Shown here: positions 16,241-22,367 of the stretch, one piece after another
Layout of the letters: each line of letters opens with the position of its first letter
How positions within the stretch are numbered: position 1 is the first letter of the stretch
Source of the DNA: CAZRDB01 sp964598695
GTDB taxonomy: Bacteria > Armatimonadota > Zipacnadia > UBA1398
Direction: 5' to 3'
Assembly: GCA_964598695.1 (NCBI GenBank)
Contig: CAZRDB010000065.1
Coordinates: 1 to 22,367 of the forward strand
DNA: 22,367 nucleotides
Made by a program: the position numbers and the translations under genes
The notes under the pieces: model-generated
What the model was told of the DNA's origin: nothing
What the model saw: the letters and a program-made list of their open reading frames with translations, nothing else
Database searches by the model: none

Positions 16241-16429
16241 GTGGGGCTCCGTTCCGTGACAGCCGCCGAGACGGCCTTCCGTCGGCGTCCATCACGCACT
16301 TCGGCTGGGCAGGGCGGCCCACCTCCGTGACGGGCGCGGCCTGGCGAGGAGCGCCCCGGACGGAGCGAGGGTGGCCTGCGGGAACGGCGAATCCCGAGGG
16401 GGGGGCTGCCCGTGCGAGGAGGTTCGGCG

Positions 16430-16981
16430 ATGAAGGCCATCGAGGAGCTGCGAGCCGAGCACGAGGGGATCCGCACGATGCTGGCCGTCGTTCGCTCGGC
16501 CTGCGGCCGCGGCGAGAGCGCCGAGCCGGCGGAGCGCGCCGACCTGGAGCGCATGGTCGAGTTCCTCCGCGTCTTCGCGGACCGGTGCCACCACGCCAAG
16601 GAGGAAGACCTGCTCTTCCCGGCCCTCGAGGCCGCTGGCGTCGCGCGCGAGGGCGGGCCGATCGGGGTGATGCTCGCGGAGCACGCGCGGGGTCGCGAGC
16701 TGATCCGGGCGATGGAGGACGCGCTCGAGGGCTGGGCGGGCGACCCGAACGGGGCGCGCCACCGGTTCGCGGCGGCGGCCCGGGCCTACGCGTCGCTCCT
16801 CGAGCAGCACATCGAGAAGGAGCAGGGCGTGTTGTTCGCGATGGCCGAGCGGGTGCTCACGCCCGAGCAGGACGCCATCCTGTACGAGGGGTTTGAGGCG
16901 ATCGAGCGCGACCGGATCGGCCCGGGGAAGCACCAGGAGTACCACGCCCTGATGGACGCGCTGGCCCGGAAGTACCCGTAG
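16430..16981 (+). CDS. Hemerythrin-like (HHE cation-binding) protein
   Basis: 183 aa, all-helical. Candidate diiron ligands are in the family order: His11, His55 with Glu59 (HAKEE), His85 (EHARGRE), His127 with Glu131 (HIEKE). Hemerythrin-like proteins bind O2, NO or peroxide, or help repair Fe-S clusters; this one has no extra domain beyond a short C-terminal helix. The ATG at 16430 is supported by GAGGAGG 7 nt upstream; an earlier in-frame start at 16412 would include that SD. It is on the plus strand between two LRR genes on the minus strand: divergent from LRR-A (189-bp gap) and convergent with LRR-B, stops only 7 bp apart. No clear promoter is visible in the 189-bp gap. Confidence 0.9.
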   Translation: MKAIEELRAEHEGIRTMLAVVRSACGRGESAEPAERADLERMVEFLRVFADRCHHAKEEDLLFPALEAAGVAREGGPIGVMLAEHARGRELIRAMEDALEGWAGDPNGARHRFAAAARAYASLLEQHIEKEQGVLFAMAERVLTPEQDAILYEGFEAIERDRIGPGKHQEYHALMDALARKYP

Positions 16982-16988
16982 GCGGCGG

Positions 16989-17651
16989 CTACACCTCGAT
17001 CTCGCACTCGGGCAGCGCCGCCTGGAGGGCGGCGATGCCCGCGTCGGTGACCTCGGCGCCGGTCAGGTCGAGATCGCTGAGCCCCTTGAGCCCCGTGAGG
17101 TGGCGGAGGCCGGCGTCGGTGACCAGCGAGCGGGACAGATCGAGTTCGGTAAGGCCGGTGAGACCGCGCAGGTGCGCGAGGCCGGCGTCGGAGACGCGGG
17201 TCTCCGAGAGACCGAGCGCGGTGAGCGCCGTGAGGCCGGCGATGCGGCCAAGGCAGGCGTCGGTGACGTCCGTCGTCGACAGCTCCAGTACCGAAAGCCG
17301 CCTGAGCCCGGCGATGTGCGCGAGCCCCTTGCCGCTCACGTCGGTGCAGGTCAGGTGAAGCGACTCGAGGCTCGTGAGCCGCGCGAGGCTCCGCAGCCCG
17401 GCGTCGGTGACGGCCGAGTAGGCGAGGTCCAGCTCGGTGAACGCCGTCGTGCCGGCGAGCGCCTCTGCCAGGCGCGCGAGTTCCCGGTCGCCGAAGTCGT
17501 CCTCCTCGGAGAGCGGGGAGAGGCGCAGCTCGTGGCCCTCGGGGAGCTCGATGGCACCGGGAGTGGCGCAGAGGCTGCTCCAGTCGGCCGAGAGGTCATC
17601 CTGCGGCCGGGACTCGGCGAGCAGGCGCAGATCGGTCTCGATGCGAGGCAT
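16989..17651 (-). CDS. Leucine-rich repeat protein with shared N-terminal module (LRR-B)
   Basis: 220 aa, a shorter paralogue of LRR-A. Residues 6-50 align with LRR-A without gaps (LRL, SRP, W24, LC at 27-28, TPGAIE at 30-35, G39, LRL at 42-44). Residues about 70-208 hold about six repeats of 24 aa (LxxLDLSxTxVTDAGLxHLxGL), then the cap LPECEIEV. No signal peptide or membrane segment is seen. The ATG at 17651 has only a poor SD (AGGACGG, about 10 nt upstream). Its stop faces the hemerythrin-like gene stop across 7 bp, so transcripts from the two would overlap. The repeat number differs from LRR-A while both ends are kept, which suggests duplication followed by repeat gain or loss. Function unknown. 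Confidence 0.88.
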   Translation of the reverse strand: MPRIETDLRLLAESRPQDDLSADWSSLCATPGAIELPEGHELRLSPLSEEDDFGDRELARLAEALAGTTAFTELDLAYSAVTDAGLRSLARLTSLESLHLTCTDVSGKGLAHIAGLRRLSVLELSTTDVTDACLGRIAGLTALTALGLSETRVSDAGLAHLRGLTGLTELDLSRSLVTDAGLRHLTGLKGLSDLDLTGAEVTDAGIAALQAALPECEIEV

Positions 17652-17746
17652 GGTGCATCCGTCCTATCGTGGGGAGCGTTCGCGCCGGCGCGCGGTGAGG
17701 CCTGCACAGCGATCCGGCGGACGGGCTCGGCCGGGCCGCTCCCGGC

Positions 17747-17815
17747 GGGCGAGCGTCTGCTCGCCCCTACACACGCTGTCCCGCGATCGCCGTAGGGGCG
17801 ACCTGCCGGTCGCCC
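17747..17815. repeat. REP/MITE-like compound palindromic repeat
   Basis: Two perfect 8-bp hairpins with 4-nt loops (GGGCGAGC-GTCT-GCTCGCCC at 17747-17766; GGGCGACC-TGCC-GGTCGCCC at 17796-17815) are joined by a 10-bp perfect inverted repeat TCGCCCCTAC (17761-17770) / GTAGGGGCGA (17792-17801) around a 21-nt centre. A third partial copy, GCGCCCCTAAAC, lies at 17849-17860. The whole 284-bp gap between LRR-B and the transketolase genes is otherwise non-coding. The layout resembles paired REP units or a small non-autonomous element; no transposase is nearby. Confidence 0.65.
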
Positions 17816-17882
17816 TGGATCGGACGGACGCAGCGGACGAGCGGCTGGGCGCCCCTAAACCGGACGCGGGGACCAAACGCAA

Positions 17883-17907
17883 CGGGCCCGCCGGGGTGGC
17901 CGGCCCG
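17883..17907 (-). terminator. Terminator hairpin after split transketolase operon
   Basis: On the minus strand CGGGCC pairs with GGCCCG, with an inner 3-bp stem after one mismatch and an ACCCC loop. It starts 29 nt after the transketolase C-subunit stop and is followed by the T-rich TTGCGTTT. It is the best terminator in the window. Confidence 0.65.
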
Positions 17908-17935
17908 GGGGGGTTGGGCTGGTGTCCGGGTGGGG

Positions 17936-18880
17936 CTACTTGCGCTTGAGCAGCTCGAGTGCCGCGGCCGCGATGTCCGGGGCGTCCATGTGGTAGTGGG
18001 CGAGCAGCTCGTCGCCGCCACCGGACTGGCCGAACTCATTGTTCATGCCGACGAGCTTCATCGGGACCGGCTTGTGCTGGACGAGCACCTCGGCCACGGC
18101 CGAGCCGAAGCCGCCCTGGGTCTGGTGCTCCTCGGCGGTGAGGACGCAGCCGCACTCGCTCGCGGCCTTCACGAGCAGCTCCTCGTCGATCGGGTCGACG
18201 GTGTGGAAGCCGAGCACGCGCGCTGAGACGCCCTTCTCGGCGAGCAACTCGGCGGCCTTGAGGCTGCGCTGGACCATCAGACCGGTCGCCGCGAGCGCGA
18301 TATCGGCGCCCTCGCGCCAGACGATGCCCTTGCCCAGCTCGAACGGCGTCTCGTCGGTGGTGATCGTCGTCTGCTTCGCGCGGCCGAGGCGGATGGTGAA
18401 GGGGCCCGGCGTCTTGGCGGCGGCCCGGATGCACCGGGCTGCCTCGACGACATCGCAGGGGACCATGACCCTCATGTTGGGGATCGCCCGCATGTAAGCG
18501 ATCTCCTCCATGGCCTGGTGGCTCGCGCCGTCCTCACCGACGGAGATGCCGCCGTGGGTCACGACGAGCTTCACGTCGAGGTTGGCATAGCAGACGCTGA
18601 CGCGGATCTGGTCGACCGCGCGGTTCGAGAGGAAGCAGGCGAAGCTGGAGGCGAAGGCGACCTTCCCGGCCATGGCGAGCCCGGCGGCCATGCCGACCAT
18701 GTTCTGCTCGGCGATGCCGGCCTGGATGAACCGGTCGGGGTAGGATTTCGCGAACTTGCCGCTGGTCGTGGACTTCGAGAGGTCGGCATCGAGCGAGACG
18801 ATGTCGAGGCCCTCCTCGACCAGCTCGATCAGGGTGGGCCCGAAGGCCTCGCGGGTCGCCGCGGACTTGACCTCGGCCAT
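17936..18880 (-). CDS. Transketolase, C-terminal subunit
   Basis: 314 aa, holding the pyrimidine-binding and C-terminal domains of transketolase. GIAEQN carries the catalytic Glu58 that activates thiamine pyrophosphate; GKFAKSYPDRFIQ, THGGISVGEDGASHQ and PNMRVMVPCD are also family marks, followed by the Transketolase_C domain (VLGFHTVDPID). It pairs with the N-terminal subunit to move two-carbon ketol units in the non-oxidative pentose phosphate pathway. The ATG at 18880 overlaps the N-subunit stop by one base (TGATG), so the two are translationally coupled and probably made in equal amounts. A longer open frame upstream to 19384 is only the out-of-frame shadow of the N subunit. A relation to sulfo- or apulose-transketolases is possible, but no other gene of those pathways is nearby. 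Confidence 0.95.
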   Translation of the reverse strand: MAEVKSAATREAFGPTLIELVEEGLDIVSLDADLSKSTTSGKFAKSYPDRFIQAGIAEQNMVGMAAGLAMAGKVAFASSFACFLSNRAVDQIRVSVCYANLDVKLVVTHGGISVGEDGASHQAMEEIAYMRAIPNMRVMVPCDVVEAARCIRAAAKTPGPFTIRLGRAKQTTITTDETPFELGKGIVWREGADIALAATGLMVQRSLKAAELLAEKGVSARVLGFHTVDPIDEELLVKAASECGCVLTAEEHQTQGGFGSAVAEVLVQHKPVPMKLVGMNNEFGQSGGGDELLAHYHMDAPDIAAAALELLKRK

Positions 18881-19722
18881 CAGAGCACCGCCTCCTCGAG
18901 TTCGCGGAGCGCCTGGGCGGCCTGATCGTCGTTCGGCGCCGTCCCGTGCCACTCGCACTGGTTCTCCATGAAGGAAACGCCCTTGCCCTTGACGGTCTTG
19001 GCGATGAGGATCGCCGGCTTCCCGGTGACAGCCAGGGCCTTGTCGAAGGCCTGGACGAGGGCGGCGACGTCGTGACCGTCGACCTCGATGGCCTCCCAGC
19101 CGAAGGCGCGCCACTTGTCGGCGGCCGGGGCGATGTCCATGACCTCGTGGACGAAGCCGTCGATCTGGAGATCGTTGTAGTCGAGGATCGCGACGAGGTT
19201 GTCGACCTTGTAGTGGGCGGCCGACATCGCGGCCTCCCAGATCTGCCCCTCCTGGATCTCGCCGTCGCCCAGGACGGCGAACGAGCGGGCGCCAGTGCCG
19301 TTCATCTTCGCGCCGAGCGCGAAGCCGACGGCGACCGAGAGGCCCTGTCCGAGGCTTCCGCCGTTGGTCTCGACGCCGACGCACTTCACGCGCGCCGGGT
19401 GGCCCTGGAGGGGGCTGCCGAGCTTGCGGAACGTGGGGAGGAGGTCGGGGCTGAAGTAGCCGCAGCGCGCGAGCACCGCGTAGACCACCGGCGAGCAGTG
19501 GCCCTTCGACCAGAAGACGCGGTCGCGCTCGGCCCAGCTCGGGTCCTCGGGCTTGTGCCGGAGGACGTGCTTGTAGAGCACGGTGGCGAAGTCGGCCGAC
19601 GAGAGACTACCGCCGGGATGGCCGGAGCCCGCCGCGTGGACCTGGACGACGATGTCCTTGCGGACCTGGCGGGCGAACTCCTTGAGGGCCTGGATCTCCT
19701 CGGGAGAAGCGGGCATGCGCAC
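18880..19722 (-). CDS. Transketolase, N-terminal subunit
   Basis: 280 aa, the thiamine-pyrophosphate (PP-domain) half. Seen: GSGHPGGSLS (33-42), WSKGHCSPVVYAVLA (71-85), TNGGSLGQGLSVAVG (119-133), and the TPP/Mg motif GDGEIQEGQIWEA (152-164) with Asn183 in DYNDLQIDG. Together with the C-subunit gene it makes a full transketolase of about 594 aa, against about 650-700 for one-chain enzymes. Split forms are known in archaea and many bacteria. The start is GTG 19722 (GAGG 5-6 nt upstream) or ATG 19716. It is the first gene after the strong promoter at 19820-19849, with a leader of about 90 nt. Confidence 0.95.
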   Translation of the reverse strand: MRMPASPEEIQALKEFARQVRKDIVVQVHAAGSGHPGGSLSSADFATVLYKHVLRHKPEDPSWAERDRVFWSKGHCSPVVYAVLARCGYFSPDLLPTFRKLGSPLQGHPARVKCVGVETNGGSLGQGLSVAVGFALGAKMNGTGARSFAVLGDGEIQEGQIWEAAMSAAHYKVDNLVAILDYNDLQIDGFVHEVMDIAPAADKWRAFGWEAIEVDGHDVAALVQAFDKALAVTGKPAILIAKTVKGKGVSFMENQCEWHGTAPNDDQAAQALRELEEAVL

Positions 19723-19819
19723 ACCTACCTCACGGTCGCGGGATGGTTGCGGAAGGCCGCCCGACGCGTCCCAGACAGGCCGGCGGCGCGAGGAGAGCGG
19801 CCTCCTCGTGGTCGAGGCG

Positions 19820-19849
19820 ATTATAGGGTTGGCGCGGGGCGAGCGTCAA
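19820..19849 (-). promoter_or_regulatory. Sigma-70 promoter of the split transketolase operon
   Basis: Minus strand: -35 TTGACG (19844-19849), 18-nt spacer, and a perfect -10 TATAAT (19820-19825). Transcription should begin near 19813, about 90 nt before the N-subunit start. The -35 lies only 12 nt after the stop of the PIN gene. This is the closest match to consensus in the window and suggests strong constitutive expression. Confidence 0.85.
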
Positions 19850-19861
19850 ACGGGGGGGGCG

Positions 19862-20359
19862 TTAGCCGAGGTAGGGGTTGGGCTCGGCGTCGGGCTCGTA
19901 GGACTTGAGCGTGTGGTCCTTGGTCCAGATGTGAACCGCGTACCCGAGCCCCTTGTGCTTGCGCAGCCGCGCGGCCTCGGTCACCGTCTGGGTGTCGACC
20001 AAGCCGACCCCCTGGGCGACCATGCCATCGTCGATGAAGCTGTCCATAAGCGCGATCAGCGCCGCCGGCTCGACAGCCGGCAGGACTCTCCATGGACGCG
20101 GAGGGGTTGCGACGGCACTGCGCACATGCTCACGAAGCCGTGCAGCCAGCTGTCGCCGGTCGTGGCCGTCCGGCACACGGGCCATGTGGTTGCCCGTCTC
20201 GAGGATGCAGCCGATCGTGGTGTACAGCTCATTGTCATGCTCGTTGGCCTCAGCGAACCGCCGGCGGACCTCGTTCACCGCCGGCTTGGTCGAGAAGCCG
20301 GGCACGCCGTAGAACTCCAGTAGGTAGCTTGTGTCGACCACGTACACGGTCTTAGGCAC
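19862..20359 (-). CDS. PIN-domain ribonuclease-like protein paired with an AAA ATPase
   Basis: 165 aa. The acidic PIN signature is seen in order: Asp9 (YVVDTSYLLEFY), Glu54 (ILETGNH), Asp122 (GLVDTQTVTEA) and Asp148 (IWTKDHTL), expected to hold Mg2+/Mn2+ for single-strand RNA cleavage. The family includes VapC toxins, but there is no VapB-type antitoxin next to it; the partner is the ATPase upstream. The start is GTG 20359, with GGAGG 6 nt upstream inside the end of the ATPase gene; the two frames overlap by 8 nt (GTGCCTAA), so translation is coupled. Length is longer than typical VapC (about 130 aa) because of an insertion around residues 60-105. Fold assignment rests on motif order and is good; the target is unknown. 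Confidence 0.8.
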   Translation of the reverse strand: MPKTVYVVDTSYLLEFYGVPGFSTKPAVNEVRRRFAEANEHDNELYTTIGCILETGNHMARVPDGHDRRQLAARLREHVRSAVATPPRPWRVLPAVEPAALIALMDSFIDDGMVAQGVGLVDTQTVTEAARLRKHKGLGYAVHIWTKDHTLKSYEPDAEPNPYLG

Positions 20360-21629
20360 CCATCGCCTCCAGCAGCTCTCGCATAGCCTGCTTGCGCTTC
20401 TCCGCGAAGTCCGGTGCGAGGTACTGGTCGGCGATCCGCGCTGTGATCAGGTCGCCGAGTCGCCCCCCCTCAATGAACTCCACGTAGCGTGGGAAGTCGG
20501 AAAGCCGGACCAACCTCGAGCCGCCCTCCGTGCCAACGCTCGTACAGAGCACGACGGCCCCGAGCTGCTCGTCGCTGAGAGCGTTAAGGGTCGCCGGGTT
20601 GTGCGTGGTTGCGAGAACACGCACGCGTCGGCGCTCCGCCGTCTCGAACAGCGCGGAGGTGAGGACGCCGGCCCGGCTGGGGTGGAGACCGTTGTCAACC
20701 TCTTCGATGATCAGCAGCGAGCCTTCCTGGGCTGCCTCCAGTGCCGTCAGGATCGCGAGACAGCGGAGGGTGCCATCAGACAGCACCCGTGCGTCGACCC
20801 TCTCCGCGCGCTCCCCCATGCGGAATGCCAGCATGACGTCGTGGGCATCAGTCGTCACGAAGTCGATCGAGTGGATGGGCTCCTCGGGGAGCTGCCTGAT
20901 CCGGCCCGTGATCGCGGTCAGCGCGTCCGGGGCCATCGCGTGAAGCACCGCCGACAGGTTCGCGCCGTCCCGCTGCAGCGGCCACCCCTCCAGGATCCGA
21001 GCGTAGCTCCTCATGGCGCCGGGGTTGGGGGCGAGAGTGGAGGCCGAGCTGAGCAGGTCGCGCACCGAGTCGGTCAGCGCAAGGCAGGACTCGGCCCGAC
21101 CGTTGTCCCGAGCGAACACCCCGTACTGCGACAGGGCAGAGCGGTCGGACCGGATGGAGACTTCCCGCGGGCGGGGCCCCTGCCGGAAGTTGTCGTAGGT
21201 GACACTCGTCAGGCCGTCCCTCTCGCCGCCCTGGGCCCTAAGGATGGTGCGCTGCCTTCCGCTGGCGTCCGCAGCAACCAGAGTCTCGCTGGCGAGCGCT
21301 CGGATGGGCGCGGCGTAGGTCACGGAGTAGCTAACAGGCGGCTGCCAGTCGGCCACGTAGCCGTCGAACCTCACCGACAACTCGAACTCGTCCTGCCCGT
21401 CGCGAACGCACCCATCCAGCCCGCCGCGGACCTCGAAGCTGCCTCGCGAGCCGCGGCCGACATCAACGACTTGATGCAGCGGCAGGCCCAGCGCGATCTG
21501 TGCGAGCAGCTCCACACCCTCGATGAGGTTCGTCTTGCCCGAGCCGTTGGGACCGACGAGCAGCGTGACGGCCTGCTGCAGATCGATCTCCGCCTCGGCG
21601 AATGACTTGAAGTTGCGGAAGCAGTGCAT
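20352..21629 (-). CDS. AAA_21/RecF-like ABC-type ATPase, partner of PIN protein
   Basis: 425 aa. Seen: N-terminal FRNFKSFAEAEIDL typical of RecF/SMC-like ATPases, Walker A GPNGSGKT (26-33), a central region (about 60-270) without known motifs and without an evident long coiled coil, the signature LSDGTLR (283-289), Walker B LLIIEEVDNGLHPSR (305-319) and the H-loop TTHNPATL (His343). After that only about 80 residues follow (EGGRLGDL at 387-394), too short for the TOPRIM nuclease of OLD proteins. The ATG at 21629 has GGAGGT 6 nt upstream; a longer frame to 21710 is rejected on this basis. It probably forms a dimer that closes on ATP and controls the overlapping PIN nuclease. ATPases of this group are common in anti-phage systems (Septu, PARIS, AbiL), none of which I can match to this pair. 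Confidence 0.85.
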   Translation of the reverse strand: MHCFRNFKSFAEAEIDLQQAVTLLVGPNGSGKTNLIEGVELLAQIALGLPLHQVVDVGRGSRGSFEVRGGLDGCVRDGQDEFELSVRFDGYVADWQPPVSYSVTYAAPIRALASETLVAADASGRQRTILRAQGGERDGLTSVTYDNFRQGPRPREVSIRSDRSALSQYGVFARDNGRAESCLALTDSVRDLLSSASTLAPNPGAMRSYARILEGWPLQRDGANLSAVLHAMAPDALTAITGRIRQLPEEPIHSIDFVTTDAHDVMLAFRMGERAERVDARVLSDGTLRCLAILTALEAAQEGSLLIIEEVDNGLHPSRAGVLTSALFETAERRRVRVLATTHNPATLNALSDEQLGAVVLCTSVGTEGGSRLVRLSDFPRYVEFIEGGRLGDLITARIADQYLAPDFAEKRKQAMRELLEAMGA

Positions 21630-21806
21630 CGCTAGACCTCCGGGTCGGCGGGATCGTACGTTACCGACTGATCCCCTATTCGCGCGCGCGCTCCGTGTTC
21701 CCTCGGCCATCCGCCGCCCACGGTCGGAAGCCGCAGGGGCCGGGCAGGGGCGGAAGGGCCGTCGGGTGAAGCATGAGCCGCGTCGGGGACGAAGGGATCG
21801 CTGGGG

Positions 21807-22247
21807 ATGTCACAGGCTCTGCTCGTCTGCACCGAGTGCCAGGTTCCGCTCATCGCCACGGCCGACCAGTGGGGCGGCTGCCATTGCCCCCGGTGCGGGC
21901 GCCGCTACGATGAGCACGGCCGGCCGATCGCGTCGTCTCCTCCGCCGCCGACCCCGGCCGGAGCGCCGGCGGGGGAGACTCTCGGGGGCCTGGTCCCCAC
22001 GCGCAACCCGAACGCGCTGATCGCCTACTACCTGGGCGTGTTCTCGCTCATCCCGTGCATCGGGCTGGCGCTGGCTATCCCGGCGGTGATCCTGGGGGTC
22101 AGAGGCCTGCGGTGCGCGAGGGAGCACCCCGAGGTGCGGGGCACGACCCACGCTTGGGTGGGGATCGTCGCCGGCACGCTGTTCGCGCTCCTGTGGGGGG
22201 GGCTGACGGTCTGGTTCCTGATCGACGCTGCGAGTGGGCGCGTCTGA
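21807..22247 (+). CDS. Zinc-ribbon, DUF4190-like two-helix membrane protein
   Basis: 146 aa. The N-terminus has two CxxC knuckles, Cys8-x2-Cys11 and Cys27-x2-Cys30 (with Cys25 also near), forming a probable zinc ribbon. A Pro-rich linker (44-56) leads to two membrane helices, about 71-98 (ALIAYYLGVFSLIPCIGLAL) and 116-140, joined by the loop RGLRCAREHPEVRG; this hairpin resembles DUF4190 proteins. The role is unknown, perhaps an envelope or stress-related membrane component. The ATG at 21807 has only a modest SD (AAGGGA, about 9 nt upstream). It is divergent from the ATPase gene across 177 bp, where I find no convincing promoter on either strand. Confidence 0.8.
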   Translation: MSQALLVCTECQVPLIATADQWGGCHCPRCGRRYDEHGRPIASSPPPPTPAGAPAGETLGGLVPTRNPNALIAYYLGVFSLIPCIGLALAIPAVILGVRGLRCAREHPEVRGTTHAWVGIVAGTLFALLWGGLTVWFLIDAASGRV

Positions 22248-22280
22248 GTCTCCGCCCTCGCCGCAGGGGAACGCGGCGCG

Positions 22281-22294
22281 GCGGGGGCCCCCGC
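22281..22294 (+). terminator. Possible terminator hairpin after the zinc-ribbon gene
   Basis: A perfect palindrome GCGGGGGCCCCCGC starts 33 nt after the stop codon at 22247. It has no loop of its own, so a real stem would be about 5 bp, and there is no U-run. The rest of 22248-22367 holds no gene I can support. Confidence 0.3.
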
Positions 22295-22367
22295 GAAAGG
22301 GTACCCCGCGCCCCGTGTCGAGAGCACAACACCTCCGTCGCCGCCGCGCACGCCCCCAGCGCGGCCC

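Noticed and set aside
18880..19384. Extending the transketolase C subunit upstream to 19384
   Set aside because: That extension is an Arg-rich out-of-frame reading of the N-subunit gene; the ATG at 18880 in TGATG begins the conserved domain.
19862..20359. Reading the PIN gene as the toxin of a VapBC toxin-antitoxin pair
   Set aside because: No small antitoxin gene lies next to it; the overlapping partner is a 425-aa ATPase, and the PIN protein is longer than typical VapC.
20352..21629. Reading the ATPase as an OLD-family nuclease or Gabija GajA
   Set aside because: The C-terminus after the H-loop is only about 80 residues and shows no TOPRIM acidic motifs; no UvrD-like helicase (GajB) is nearby.
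21653..21658. TACGAT as a -10 box for the ATPase gene
   Set aside because: Only 4 of 6 matches, and the hexamer 17 nt upstream (GAATAG) is not a -35; it also lies within 25-30 nt of the start codon. Not strong enough to report.

Overview
This is a GC-rich window (by eye roughly 70% G+C) from a bacterial chromosome. It encodes 18 protein genes and one tRNA. All but two protein genes (the hemerythrin-like gene and the zinc-ribbon membrane gene) lie on the minus strand, in short, tightly packed operons. GTG and TTG starts are common and Shine-Dalgarno (SD) sequences are mostly GGAGG-like. The block DUF512/radical-SAM - der - plsY - gpsA, followed here by an HU gene, is a conserved order in Firmicutes and related Terrabacteria. 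Together with GH2/GH130 enzymes, a TolB-like lipoprotein and planctomycete-style leucine-rich-repeat (LRR) proteins, this suggests a poorly cultured lineage, for example Armatimonadota. That placement is inference; no marker in the window settles it. I see no IS element, integrase, CRISPR array or phage gene.

Layout, low to high coordinate (minus-strand operons read right to left). (1) 1-5363: SpoIIE-type membrane phosphatase, cupin, Ppx/GppA phosphatase, GH130 mannoside phosphorylase/hydrolase and GH2 beta-glycosidase, the last cut by the window edge. Gaps are 10-35 bp, so this looks like one operon joining signalling or phosphate-stress functions with glycan breakdown. (2) 5502-10443: DUF512 protein, Der GTPase, PlsY, GpsA, HU, then tRNA-Pro(GGG). 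This is a housekeeping operon for ribosome assembly and phospholipid precursor supply. (3) 10595-14899: a secreted PD40 beta-propeller lipoprotein, an Asp/Glu racemase, and LepA (EF4), which has its own extended -10 promoter. (4) 15065-17651: two paralogous LRR proteins sharing an unusual N-terminal module, either side of a hemerythrin-like gene on the plus strand. (5) 17747-19849: a REP/MITE-like compound hairpin repeat, a terminator, and a split transketolase (C and N subunits overlapping as TGATG) behind a near-consensus sigma-70 promoter. (6) 19862-21629: a two-gene cassette, an AAA_21-type ATPase and a PIN-domain nuclease with an 8-nt overlap. (7) 21807-22247: a plus-strand zinc-ribbon/two-helix membrane protein.

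The best candidate for an undescribed system is the ATPase-PIN pair. It has the architecture of two-gene defence or stress modules (SMC-like ATPase sensor plus nuclease effector), but the nuclease is a PIN protein rather than HNH, TOPRIM or DUF4435, and there is no antitoxin. The second candidate is the LRR-hemerythrin-LRR cluster with its shared W24/C28/TPGAIE N-terminal module. The N-K-M-E G4 motif in the first GTPase domain of Der is a third point worth checking.
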